From Anaerolineaceae bacterium (GTDB lineage Bacteria; Chloroflexota; Anaerolineae; Aggregatilineales; Phototrophicaceae), in the NCBI GenBank assembly GCA_020634165.1, contig JACKCF010000003.1, positions 1 to 64,000 of the forward strand: a DNA stretch of 64,000 nt. Reading direction: 5' to 3'. Position 1 is the first letter of the stretch; every line of letters begins with the position of its first letter. Positions 52,224 through 60,733 of the stretch are shown one piece after another. The position numbers were made by a program, and so were the translations under genes. The notes under the pieces were generated by a model that made no database searches, was not told the origin of the DNA, and saw only the letters and a program-made list of their open reading frames with translations.

Positions 52224-52553
52224 ATGCCAGAACGTGTACTCATCATCACGGGCGTTCCGCCGGAACATGCTGATGCTGTATTAGACGCGATTGCCAATGC
52301 TGGCGGTGGTGTCGTCGGTGAATATACCCACTGTGCTTTTATGAATACAGGCACGGGACGCTTTAAACCGAGTGCATCAGCGACCCCCAATGTGGGCCAG
52401 CGAGAAACCATCAACAGCGTACCAGAAGCCCGCATTGAGACTTTTTGTGATCGTGCGATTGCCAAACAAGTGGTGGCGGCTATCAAAGACGCCCATCCTT
52501 ATGAGGAAGCCGTTATCTATATTGTGCCGTTGGTTTCCGAGGATGATTTATAA
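52224..52553 (+). CDS. Stand-alone NIF3/YqfO CutA-like domain protein
   Basis: 109 residues: RVLIITGVPPEHADAVLDAIANAGGGVVGEYTHCAF, then TGTGRFKPSASATPNVG and a C-terminal DAHPYEEAVIYIVPL. These match the PII/CutA-like insert domain that is found inside YqfO (NIF3 family) and also on its own. The inserted domain is thought to bind small molecules or make trimers. There is no NIF3 metal-enzyme part attached. It is in the same direction as the GT2 and FHA genes, with short gaps. Confidence 0.8.
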   Translation: MPERVLIITGVPPEHADAVLDAIANAGGGVVGEYTHCAFMNTGTGRFKPSASATPNVGQRETINSVPEARIETFCDRAIAKQVVAAIKDAHPYEEAVIYIVPLVSEDDL

Positions 52554-52613
52554 GCAAGATGGTCTTCACAAACCCTCTGTAACACCGTCGAACAACTTTT
52601 ATGCAAAAACGAT

Positions 52614-53174
52614 ATGGTTTGCTCTTATACTGAGGTAAGTAAAATCAAACCTGTTTGTCCCTGGGAGCCAGTCGTTTTGGAAACACCATGCCCTGTCTGT
52701 GGCCACGTTAACCACGAGAATGGTACGAGCTGCGCCAACTGCCATGTTGATCTGTACGACAGCCTGATGGAAATTGTCGCTACACGCAGCCTGAGCATTT
52801 TGCATACGAATCCTCTGAAAACGGTCCAGACACAATTGCTCGAAAATGCACAGCCGATCATCATCTACTTCGATCATGACGATGTGCCGATGGTTGTAGA
52901 TCGTGGCCAGAGCTTTGTTATTGGTCGTCAGGATGACCGTGCCAAAGTAGATGTCGATATCGACCTGAGCACCCTTGGCGCGCTGGAAAAAGGCGTCTCG
53001 CGAAGCCATCTGATTCTGGATACGGCAATACAGCCGCCGCACGTCACTGATCTGGACAGTTACAATTACAGCTACATCAACGGCCAACAGCTACAGCCCC
53101 AGCGTTCTTATCCATTGGCCAGCGGCGATGAACTACGGCTTGGCCACCTGACGATGCGCGTCTATTACAAGTAG
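52614..53174 (+). CDS. Zinc-ribbon FHA-domain protein
   Basis: 186 residues if started at ATG 52614. A TTG at 52677, with GGGAG nine bases upstream, would give 165 residues and begin directly at the zinc ribbon (TPCPVCGHVNHENGTSCANCHVDLYD). A linker leads to an FHA domain with DRGQSFVIGRQD, SRSHLILD and the glycine/asparagine ends (YSYINGQQL, ASGDELRLGHLTM). FHA domains bind phosphothreonine peptides. It could read a Ser/Thr kinase signal, such as that of the kinase-like protein at 10135, but no link is shown. A terminator follows. Confidence 0.87.
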   Translation: MVCSYTEVSKIKPVCPWEPVVLETPCPVCGHVNHENGTSCANCHVDLYDSLMEIVATRSLSILHTNPLKTVQTQLLENAQPIIIYFDHDDVPMVVDRGQSFVIGRQDDRAKVDVDIDLSTLGALEKGVSRSHLILDTAIQPPHVTDLDSYNYSYINGQQLQPQRSYPLASGDELRLGHLTMRVYYK

Positions 53175-53214
53175 TCCGCTGCCCCTGAATTGAATCATCC
53201 GCGTGATAGCTATC

Positions 53215-53245
53215 ATAGGCGACCAATGACAGTCGCCTATTTTTT
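53215..53245 (+). terminator. Intrinsic terminator after FHA gene
   Basis: ATAGGCGAC (53215-53223) pairs with GTCGCCTAT (53232-53240) around 8 nt and is followed by TTTTT. It separates the FHA gene from the first twin paralogue. Confidence 0.85.
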
Positions 53246-53285
53246 GTTCACGCAGATTTCCTTAAAGGTCTGCCGAACCGTCTCA

Positions 53286-53600
53286 TGCTATGCTGGCTGT
53301 AAATTAGCACGCTTACAGCAAAGGTGTGATGACTTTACATGGACGATTTGCAGCGCGCACAGCGCCTTCTCAACAGCCCGATTGACGCCGATCAACGCAA
53401 GGCGATCCAGATGCTGGCTAAATCCGGCGACCGTCGGGCGTTAGCGATTCTGCGTCAGGCGTATGACAGTGCCGAGTCGGCTGAGATCAAGCAGATGGCA
53501 CTCAAAGGGGGTGCCTATCTCAAGCAGAATTTACGCGATGAAGTTCTGGCTCCGGTTGAGGACCCGATTACGTTTGATCTGCCGGAGGATACGTACAATC
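53286..53600 (+). repeat. Twin repeat, copy 1 (promoter, leader and 5' coding part)
   Basis: About 315 bp repeated at 54432-54746 with about six mismatches. It starts with an extended -10-like TGCTATGCT (53286-53294), covers 44 bp of leader to the ATG at 53339 and runs into the first 86 codons. Homology stops near GAGGATAC at about 53598. The copies are directly repeated 1146 bp apart. Confidence 0.85.
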
Positions 53601-54403
53601 CGGCGGAGAAAAGCAAGCCGCCCGTCTTACCTGAGCTAGATGCTGCTCGGCTGAAGCTCAATGTAAAGAATGAAATGCCTATACGTGAACGGAAACTCAA
53701 GCGTACAGATGTCAACGCAGCGCGTGTCTGCTACTATGCCAGCCTCATAATCATATTAACGGGCGCATTAGTTCCCTGGATCAATCTGAATAAGCTGCCC
53801 CTGCCTTCCGGCAATTCCCTGGGACAAGAAATCGCCATCGCACAAGTAGCTGGTCATCCAAACCCTGCCTTTTCTGTATTTGTTATTAACGCTGTGCTGA
53901 ATGGTAAGCAAAGCCCCTGGTATGTGTTCCTAAGCGATAGTCAGATGAATCAACTGAAATCAAGCAGTGCCACTTTTAGCATGGTAGGCTATTCTACTGC
54001 GGAATTCCGCACTGAGATCGTTAATCAGACAACGGCTGCCAGCGTTCTGGCTTGCCTGGTGACGATAATCATTTCCATAGCGATCCATACCCCAAGAACA
54101 TATAAAGTCGGCTATGAAGCACTCGCACGTCGTAGGATAGAAATTGCTCTCCTGCAACAATTTCCAAATCGCGTATTATGGTACTTTATCCTGATCGCAG
54201 GTCTGGTTATTGCAGGTTCACTTATCATCTTCTTATTTGATGTCGCACCTCGTTTCGTTCAGGCTACTTATCGGATAATAAACATCGAAAACCCATCGTA
54301 TACAACGTTACAACTGCTGGATTGGGGCTTCCTTTTGCTTCTGGCTTGCTGCTTAGCAATTGTTATCAGTTCGGTCATCGCTATAACTTCCGATGAGCAT
54401 TAA
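53339..54403 (+). CDS. HEAT-like/four-helix membrane protein, twin 1
   Basis: 354 residues: an N-terminal soluble helical domain of about 75 residues (DDLQRAQRLLNSPIDADQRKAIQMLAKS, RRALAILRQAYDS) like one or two HEAT/Armadillo repeats, a Pro-rich linker, and four membrane helices. The first 85 residues are nearly identical to twin 2, while the membrane half is clearly homologous but diverged. No catalytic motif. Both genes carry the same promoter-like TGCTATGCT. A ribosome site is not obvious before the ATG. The function is not known. Confidence 0.75.
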   Translation: MDDLQRAQRLLNSPIDADQRKAIQMLAKSGDRRALAILRQAYDSAESAEIKQMALKGGAYLKQNLRDEVLAPVEDPITFDLPEDTYNPAEKSKPPVLPELDAARLKLNVKNEMPIRERKLKRTDVNAARVCYYASLIIILTGALVPWINLNKLPLPSGNSLGQEIAIAQVAGHPNPAFSVFVINAVLNGKQSPWYVFLSDSQMNQLKSSSATFSMVGYSTAEFRTEIVNQTTAASVLACLVTIIISIAIHTPRTYKVGYEALARRRIEIALLQQFPNRVLWYFILIAGLVIAGSLIIFLFDVAPRFVQATYRIINIENPSYTTLQLLDWGFLLLLACCLAIVISSVIAITSDEH

Positions 54404-54431
54404 TTTCTTAAAGATTAGATCGCTATCCTTG

Positions 54432-54746
54432 TGCTATGCTGGCTGTAAATTAGCACGCTTACAGCAAAGGTGTGATGACTTTACATGGACGATTTGCAGC
54501 GCGCACAGCGCCTTCTCAACAGCCCTATTGACGCCGATCAACGCAAGGCGATCCAGATGCTGGCTAAATCCGGCGACCGTCGGGCGTTAGCGATTCTGCG
54601 TCAGGCATATGACAGCGCCGAGTCGGCTGAGATCAAGCAGATGGCACTCAAAGGGGGTGCCTATCTCAAGCAGAATTTGCGCGATGAAGTTCTGGCTCCG
54701 GTTGAGGACCCGATTACGTTTGGTCTGCCGGAGGATACATACAGCC
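54432..54746 (+). repeat. Twin repeat, copy 2
   Basis: Second copy of the 315-bp repeat: TGCTATGCT at 54432-54440, leader, ATG at 54485 and the first 86 codons of twin 2. Differences from copy 1 are scattered single bases. The non-coding leader is identical, which points to recent duplication or gene conversion rather than protein-level selection alone. Confidence 0.85.
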
Positions 54747-55594
54747 TGGATGAGCCGGATACGTCTGCGATTGAGCCAGAAATTGAAGCTGACTGGATGA
54801 TGAGCGCCGTCAAAGGCGAATCGAAATCCGAAGCCAAGGCGCGTAAAAAGGGCACACCGAAATCGCGCGAGGGCAATACGACTGAGGTGATGGCCGCTAT
54901 TGCGTTGTTTGTTATGTGCTTCGTGTATATATTTGCCTCGTTTGACGCCTGGGTCACGCTGGAGAATCTTGAAATCGCCCCAGGGGTGACTGTCATGGAT
55001 GACATCGAAACGGCTATTCCGCATGACGCGCCTCGGCCATCCTTTGGTGTGTTTGCGATCACGTCCGTTCTGGGTGGCAACCTCAGCCCCTGGTATCAAT
55101 TCGCTTCAGCGCCTCAATTGGACGAGATCAATTACTATTCCAAGTACCTGCAAGCGCAACCCTGGGCCACGAATATTTATGCCGGATCACTGGATGGCGT
55201 GATAGGGTTCGCCCCGATTCTCGTGACGCTTTTCATGGTGATGATGGTGGTAGCGATCATGACCAAATCGGAGATCCAGTGGCTGAGGAGTGGTTTTGCC
55301 ATTTTATTCTATGGCATTGGCACCTTACTTTTCCGGTTATTGCCGAATCGCATCCTGTGGGTGCTGGTGATGATCGGTGGTTTTTTGCAGGTGGCGACGT
55401 TGGTTATCTTCCTGTTCGATATTCTGCCCCGATTCTCGCAGGCGGTCATCAAAATGATGGAACTGGGGTCACCCGTCTATCAACCTTATCAACTGCTGGG
55501 ATGGGGATTCTTCGTTTCAGTGGGAGCAACCATTGTCATTATCATTGGGGCATTCATTGGGTTGATGTCCTACGACACAAAAAGCGTGTCATAA
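54485..55594 (+). CDS. HEAT-like/four-helix membrane protein, twin 2
   Basis: 369 residues with the same layout as twin 1: a helical N-terminal domain nearly identical over 85 residues, a charged linker (KGESKSEAKARKKGTPKSREG) and four or five membrane helices (AAIALFVMCFVYIFASF, ILVTLFMVMMVVAIM, MIGGFLQVATLVIFLFDILPRF). The shared part suggests both bind the same cytoplasmic partner while the membrane parts differ in task. No recognised family. No terminator is seen before the DUF3298-like gene 105 bp on. Confidence 0.75.
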   Translation: MDDLQRAQRLLNSPIDADQRKAIQMLAKSGDRRALAILRQAYDSAESAEIKQMALKGGAYLKQNLRDEVLAPVEDPITFGLPEDTYSLDEPDTSAIEPEIEADWMMSAVKGESKSEAKARKKGTPKSREGNTTEVMAAIALFVMCFVYIFASFDAWVTLENLEIAPGVTVMDDIETAIPHDAPRPSFGVFAITSVLGGNLSPWYQFASAPQLDEINYYSKYLQAQPWATNIYAGSLDGVIGFAPILVTLFMVMMVVAIMTKSEIQWLRSGFAILFYGIGTLLFRLLPNRILWVLVMIGGFLQVATLVIFLFDILPRFSQAVIKMMELGSPVYQPYQLLGWGFFVSVGATIVIIIGAFIGLMSYDTKSVS

Positions 55595-55699
55595 AAACTG
55601 GTAAATTCGGCACATTTTTTACAACATTTTTGACGCTATGGCAGCGTTCAGCAGGTATTCTATAAAGATAATGTTGATGCCTTTAACGAATGCTGCCTT

Positions 55700-56428
55700 A
55701 TGCGATCTATGCCCTTGCTGTCCCTCTGGCTGCTCAGTTGCGTGCTAACTCTGCCGGTTACTGCCCAGGCCACGTCCTGCGGAGAACCGGATTGGCGCTA
55801 TGGCATGTACGACCAGGCACATGCGAATTGCAGCCTCGTCCAGGTCATCACCATTGATTTATCGTATCCGGTGTGGATCCGTGAGCATACTTTCGCCTTT
55901 GCCATCGTCGAACATAGCTTATTAGACAATCGGTACAACTTCCTGAGTTATATGGCCGATACACCTGATTTTCAGCATAGGGCTGAATTTTCCATCAGGA
56001 ACTCACACAGCACCACCTGGTACAGCGACACCCTTGTTTCACTCGTGCTGCACTTCGATGAGGATTCCGGGGGCGCACATCCCCATGATTGGATTGAGAC
56101 GTTCACGTTTGATCTGGCCAGCGAGCAGGTCATCATGCTGGAAGACTTGTTTGTGGATGTTGACCTGGCGCTGCCCATTCTGGCAGATGCAGTCAAAGCA
56201 CAGGAAGGCGCAGACATCTTCAGCCTGTTTGCTTATCCGGCAGACGGTGCCGAAGCGGACATCGAGAACTACCGGACGTTTATCCTGAGAGAGGGCGCAT
56301 TGGTACTGATGCTGCCGCCCCATCGTGTGGGGCCGATACACGCTGGCATGATCGAAGTGGCGGTGCCATTGGCGGAAGTTGAGGCATTGTTGGCATCAGA
56401 TGGATTGGCATTGGAGCGGAATGAGTAG
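55700..56428 (+). CDS. Secreted DUF3298/RsiV-like protein
   Basis: 242 residues with a signal peptide (LLSLWLLSCVLTLPVTAQA), a Cys-bearing N-terminus (SCGEPDWRYG, ANCSL), and a DUF3298 core with DEDSGGAHPHDWIETFTFDLAS and LEDLFVDVD, as in the extracytoplasmic part of RsiV-type proteins. The second gene, 56421, overlaps it by 8 bases and encodes a shorter paralogue. DUF3298 proteins bind cell-wall or lysozyme-like ligands in the RsiV case. The role here is unknown. Confidence 0.8.
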   Translation: MRSMPLLSLWLLSCVLTLPVTAQATSCGEPDWRYGMYDQAHANCSLVQVITIDLSYPVWIREHTFAFAIVEHSLLDNRYNFLSYMADTPDFQHRAEFSIRNSHSTTWYSDTLVSLVLHFDEDSGGAHPHDWIETFTFDLASEQVIMLEDLFVDVDLALPILADAVKAQEGADIFSLFAYPADGAEADIENYRTFILREGALVLMLPPHRVGPIHAGMIEVAVPLAEVEALLASDGLALERNE

Positions 56429-57038
56429 CATGATGGCTTGCGGGAAGGAAAATGGTTCCATGACAAAGCGCGTCACGATTGATTTGAATTACCCGGATTG
56501 GGTCAGCAATCTGGCGGCTGTGCAGGACTGGGCTGAAGCACGTTTTTCTCAGGCGCGGCGTAATTTCGTCGCGGCCTTCAAGGTCAGCCCGTTCCGCAAG
56601 ATGGACCTGAACTTCCACCTGACCAATACGCACGGCACGTACCGCTATGTAGATCGCTATGTGACACTGATGCTGCGCTTTTCGTGGTATGTCGGTGGGC
56701 CATATGGCGATGACTGGATCGAAACCATCACGTATGATCTGCGTGGGCAAAGGTTCATCGATATTTACGACCTGTTTGTAGATGATCTGGCAGCGGGAAC
56801 TGAACTCGTCAAACAGGTGCGCGCCCGTGCCAAAGGTGATATTCTGCGATTGATGGGCAAGCGGGATGATGCCGCCGCTCGCAACCTTGCGAACTTCCGC
56901 ACCTTCGCGCTGACAGATTCCACAATGCTGCTGTTTTTGCCGCCGTATGGCTTCCACACCGTTTTTTCCGGTGATGAAACGATTGCTATCCCACTGGCAG
57001 AATTGTCTGATCTGCTCACGCTCACGGCTGGCGCTTAG
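56421..57038 (+). CDS. DUF3298/RsiV-like protein without signal peptide
   Basis: About 205 residues if started at ATG 56421 (GGAG four bases upstream, overlapping the previous stop by 8); an ATG at 56460 gives a shorter form that begins exactly where homology starts. The core matches the previous gene (VTIDLNYPDWV, DDWIETITYDLR, IDIYDLFVDDL), but the GGAHPH motif is GGPYGD, so the two histidines are lost. There is no signal peptide, so the protein may stay in the cytoplasm. Co-transcribed and translationally coupled with the previous gene. Confidence 0.75.
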   Translation: MSSMMACGKENGSMTKRVTIDLNYPDWVSNLAAVQDWAEARFSQARRNFVAAFKVSPFRKMDLNFHLTNTHGTYRYVDRYVTLMLRFSWYVGGPYGDDWIETITYDLRGQRFIDIYDLFVDDLAAGTELVKQVRARAKGDILRLMGKRDDAAARNLANFRTFALTDSTMLLFLPPYGFHTVFSGDETIAIPLAELSDLLTLTAGA

Positions 57039-57616
57039 GCTTCATCAGCCGCCTGGGATGCGGGGAAAATATCCTTAATCGCCATCGCGAAGCCAGGGAG
57101 CATATCGCTGCCTTCAAGCGTATCGTCAACGCCATAGATGCGTACGCGCTGACCCTGTGCATGCACTTCCAGCTCACGGGCCATTGGATACACCACCCAC
57201 ACTACCGTTCCAGCAGCGAGGTAGTTGGTGATTTTGATGGATCGCTGGCGCGGATCATCACTTGGTGATACGACCTCAACGGCTAGATCAGGCGGGACAG
57301 GCAAATAGCCAATGTCATAGGGCAATTCTTTGGGGTATCTTTCAGTACTGATGAAGGCCACATCAGGCGCATAGCGATCACCACCAATCATGTACCCGCC
57401 ATCAGAGCCGGTAACCTGACCCCCATTATTTTTAAAAATATACATATTTAGAAAAGTAAGGATCAAGCCAGCGATCTTGGATGCAAGCGGATTAGAAGGC
57501 ACTTCGCAAATCTCCCCGGCAATGTATTCAAAGCGCTTATCAACATTTTCTGGTTGAGCGATGACCTTCTCAAATGCTTCCAGGCTGTGGCGTTCGACTG
57601 TGTGGAACATCAGCAT
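57035..57616 (-). CDS. Uma2-family (DUF820) putative endonuclease
   Basis: 193 residues of the PD-(D/E)XK-like Uma2 family: EYIAGEICEVPSNPLASKIAG near the N-terminus, then RYAPDVAFIS and LAVEVVSPSDDPRQRSIKITNYLAAG with Asp and Glu in metal-binding positions and a C-terminal DMLPGFAMAIKDIF. These proteins are abundant in Cyanobacteria and Chloroflexota and their biological role is not settled. The ATG at 57616 follows AGGAG. It overlaps the DUF3298-like gene tail to tail by 4 bases. Confidence 0.9.
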   Translation of the reverse strand: MLMFHTVERHSLEAFEKVIAQPENVDKRFEYIAGEICEVPSNPLASKIAGLILTFLNMYIFKNNGGQVTGSDGGYMIGGDRYAPDVAFISTERYPKELPYDIGYLPVPPDLAVEVVSPSDDPRQRSIKITNYLAAGTVVWVVYPMARELEVHAQGQRVRIYGVDDTLEGSDMLPGFAMAIKDIFPASQAADEA

Positions 57617-57681
57617 AAGCTCCTCTGGCAGGTAAGCGCATTATAGCATGGACCTATGCTAAGTATGGATCGGTGTACTAT

Positions 57682-58557
57682 TTATAGTTCTCTAAAAATT
57701 GCCAGAGGCGTAAATGCGACTGAGGGGAAGGTAACACTCTGTGTGATATTTGTAATATCGGTTAAGGAGTCTGCAATTTTCTCGACTTGATCCTCCAGTC
57801 TAGAAGCATCGCCTCCTATACTAGTAAATCTAGTAAAAGCAACATCATTACTTTTGTGCACTTGTATTAGAGCTTTCCAACCCGCATCAATAAAGGAACC
57901 ATACATTGCAGATAATGTTGTGCTAGGATAACGATAATATTCTTTGTCCAAATCTCCTAAAAATACACATTGAGGGTCATCTCGATATGGAAAAATTCTT
58001 ACTCTGGTCAGATCGGAGTAGAATTCTTCTATTACCTGCTGGATCTCTTTCAACCCCAAGTTTTTAAATTCAGTTTCTTTTTTCTTGTATTCCTTGCTTG
58101 TTGACTCTTGACCTGCTTTCAAAGAAATCTTGGCAATTAATCTCACTATGCTAGGCAGGTTCGCCATCTGTCTTACTACATATTTATAGTCAACAATTTT
58201 GAATATACCTGTAACTAAAATAAACATTCCATCATAGAAGCTGCTTTCATCCCAATCAAATGAGTCACCTTCGGTCAATCGAGTCACTAAATCAACTTTA
58301 TCAAGTTCAGTAAGACATCTTTCAAAGATATGATCATGTAAACTCTTTGTTTCGGAAACAGAGCGTACATATCTGTAGTCTGCACCTGCTGTAGCATGGA
58401 CTAGAAAGGGAACATTAGCTTCTAAATCACCAGACCCGCCAACTTCTCGACCTGTTTGAGAATTTCTTTCATTAGGCAAGCCCTCTGATAACTGAGCGAG
58501 GATTGACCTTGTTCTCTCAATGTCCAAATAGACAAAGTCACGTATTTTGTTCTTCAT
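57682..58557 (-). CDS. DUF6414-like protein, AT-rich
   Basis: 291 residues, soluble. The N-terminus (DFVYLDIERTRSILAQLSEGLPN) resembles the DUF6414 family, whose members begin with a similar YLD...AQL motif. The rest is helical with a beta-rich C-terminus (TRVRIFPYRDDPQCVFLGDL). It is markedly AT-richer and has codon use unlike its neighbours, so it is probably a recent arrival. TAGGAAC lies before the ATG. There is no partner gene. I cannot say what it does. Confidence 0.75.
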   Translation of the reverse strand: MKNKIRDFVYLDIERTRSILAQLSEGLPNERNSQTGREVGGSGDLEANVPFLVHATAGADYRYVRSVSETKSLHDHIFERCLTELDKVDLVTRLTEGDSFDWDESSFYDGMFILVTGIFKIVDYKYVVRQMANLPSIVRLIAKISLKAGQESTSKEYKKKETEFKNLGLKEIQQVIEEFYSDLTRVRIFPYRDDPQCVFLGDLDKEYYRYPSTTLSAMYGSFIDAGWKALIQVHKSNDVAFTRFTSIGGDASRLEDQVEKIADSLTDITNITQSVTFPSVAFTPLAIFREL

Positions 58558-58669
58558 TTTTGTTCCTATTCATTCCAAGTCATAACGCAGCCAAGAACAG
58601 AACTTTTATTCTATTAGCAGTATACTTTGGTTTGTAAGGGTTGTCTATTCAAATCTTATTAGTCAACTA

Positions 58670-58704
58670 AAAAAGGCCAGTTATAAATATGCGCTGGCCT
58701 TTTT
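58670..58704. terminator. Terminator after pepF
   Basis: AAAAAGGCCAG (58670-58680) pairs with CTGGCCTTTTT (58694-58704) around a 13-nt loop; T-runs on both strands. On the minus strand it ends pepF, 32 bases after its stop, and lies before the AT-rich DUF6414-like gene. Confidence 0.85.
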
Positions 58705-58735
58705 AGAGAATTGCGTGGTTATGTAGGTTATGTAG

Positions 58736-60544
58736 CTACTTGATGAGGCTTTCGAGGCGGTCAACGAGGTCGCTGAGGACGCCGAAGGTCTTTTCGACCG
58801 CTTCTGGTGTGGTCATATCGACACCAGCGGTTTGCAGGGCCTGCATCGGATAGACACGGCTGCCGAGCGTCAGGAACTCGCGGTAGTTTTCAACGGCGCT
58901 GCCATCACCCGCCAGGATGTCCTGTGCCAGAGCGTGGGCGGCACTGATGCCTGTTGAGTACTGGAAGGTATAGAATGGCACAAACAGATGGCCGAAGGTC
59001 GCCCAGGTGGCACCGGTGCGTTCAGGGTCATCGGTCATGGTGCTGCCATAGCCTTCCGCGAACAGATCACTCATCAGCTCGTTGAGCATGTTGGCTGTCA
59101 GCGGCTTGCCTGCTTCTACACGACCATGCACTTCTAATTCAAAACGGGCCAAAGTCGGCATGATGAAGAAGTAACGGTGGAAATTGTCCATCGCCTCCTG
59201 AATCAACGTCAGTTGGAAGTCACGATCATCGCTGTGGCTGGAGAAGAGATGGGCACGGGTCAGGGCCTGGTTAAAGTTGCTGGCGACTTCCGCAACGAAC
59301 AGGCTGTAGCCAGCGTAGGCATAGGGCTGCGTCTTGCGTGAGAAGTAGCTGTGCATGCTGTGGCCGAGTTCATGGGCCAGTGTGCTGACGCTGCCGAGAT
59401 CATCGCTGAAGGTCATCATGATGAAGGGGAAAGTATCGTAGGTGCCATAGGAGAATGCCCCCTGGCGCTTGCCCTCATTGACGCTGCTATCCACCCAGCG
59501 ATCCTGTAAACAACCCTGCTGCAAAATCCGAACATAATCTTCGCCAAGGGGGGTCATGCCCTGGGCGATCATATCGACAGCCTGCCCAAAATCGACTTTT
59601 GGCTCGTTCTCAGTTAGCGGTGCCCAGATATCCCAGGGGTGGATGGTCTCGTAACCCAGGGCGCGACGACGTACATCCCAGTAGCGATGCCAGGTCGGCA
59701 GATTCTTCTTAAAGGTATCAATCAGGTTATGGAATACTTCTACTGGAATATTGTGCTGGAATAACTGGCGATGCAGAGTGCTTTCATAATTACGTACACG
59801 GGTCATGAAGGCGGCTTGCTTGACCGATGTCAGGTAGGTGCTGGCGAAGGTGTTCTTGTAGGCCAGATAGCCATCCATGTAGTTTTGCCAGACTGTGCGA
59901 CGCAGGGTACGGTCGCTGCTGCTGATGGCGATGCCACGCACACTCTGGTTGACAGGAATGCCTTCACCGGATTCATCTATGGCTGGTTCAAAGCGCAGAT
60001 CGACGTTTGAAAGTTCAGTGGCTGATTGCTGAGTGCCACCGAATGGCTCCGTCAGCATACCGAGCACGGCTTCAACTTCCGCCGAGCGCACATGGGCCTG
60101 CTGCCGGAACAGATCAGACACATACTTGCTGAGATGGCCCAACTTCGGTTCGCTTTTGATCCAGCTTTGCAGCGTGTCTTCACCAATGGCCAGCAGTTCC
60201 GGCTCCGCAAATGCCGTCCTGCTATTGAGTTTAGCAAACAGGCCCATCGCCTGGCCAATCTGCTGCTTGGCGGTCATATCGTTGCCATTGACTGACACCG
60301 ACATCTGGGCATAAAAGCCTAACTTAGCGGCACGACGCCGCAACGCTTCGGAAACTTCTTCGTATTCTGCCCATTGGGCCGCCCCCTGGTTGAGCGTCCC
60401 CGGGAAGGCATCTAGCTGAGATAAATCGGTTGAGACAGCCTCGAATTCCTGCTGCCAGACATCATCATTTGCGAAGACACTCTCCTTATTCCAGGTGGCT
60501 TCTTTGGGGACATCCGCACGCGCTAAAACTGATGCAATCGCCAT
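58736..60544 (-). CDS. pepF: Oligoendopeptidase F (M3 family)
   Basis: 602 residues, the family's usual length. The zinc site HELGH (391-395) is followed by the downstream acidic helix (YSLFVAEVASNFNQ) with the third ligand. The N-terminal helical domain with the typical DDVWQQEFEAVSTDL is present. It hydrolyses peptides of about 7-17 residues in the cytoplasm. AGGAG lies seven bases upstream of the ATG. It is a single gene, divergent from the sensor kinase. Confidence 0.95.
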   Translation of the reverse strand: MAIASVLARADVPKEATWNKESVFANDDVWQQEFEAVSTDLSQLDAFPGTLNQGAAQWAEYEEVSEALRRRAAKLGFYAQMSVSVNGNDMTAKQQIGQAMGLFAKLNSRTAFAEPELLAIGEDTLQSWIKSEPKLGHLSKYVSDLFRQQAHVRSAEVEAVLGMLTEPFGGTQQSATELSNVDLRFEPAIDESGEGIPVNQSVRGIAISSSDRTLRRTVWQNYMDGYLAYKNTFASTYLTSVKQAAFMTRVRNYESTLHRQLFQHNIPVEVFHNLIDTFKKNLPTWHRYWDVRRRALGYETIHPWDIWAPLTENEPKVDFGQAVDMIAQGMTPLGEDYVRILQQGCLQDRWVDSSVNEGKRQGAFSYGTYDTFPFIMMTFSDDLGSVSTLAHELGHSMHSYFSRKTQPYAYAGYSLFVAEVASNFNQALTRAHLFSSHSDDRDFQLTLIQEAMDNFHRYFFIMPTLARFELEVHGRVEAGKPLTANMLNELMSDLFAEGYGSTMTDDPERTGATWATFGHLFVPFYTFQYSTGISAAHALAQDILAGDGSAVENYREFLTLGSRVYPMQALQTAGVDMTTPEAVEKTFGVLSDLVDRLESLIK

Positions 60545-60733
60545 GTCAAACTCCTATCTGTGGGCGGGCAAGCTGATGTATACTTTGTCTCGCATTTATT
60601 CAAATATGTCTGAAAAAATCAACCAATGTAGCTTTAATCACCAAAAAATTGTTACAAGTTATTAAAATCACCAACGCTCTTATCGAGATTTACCCGGTAT
60701 ACTTAGGGGGATCGCTTTGTTTGTAGGTAAACG

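Noticed and set aside
53327..53383. An 18-codon leader reading frame overlapping the start of twin 1 (and the same in twin 2)
   Set aside because: It begins at an ATG near an AAAGGTG and ends inside the main gene, but the peptide has no conserved feature beyond the DNA repeat itself. Two identical copies are expected from the duplication.
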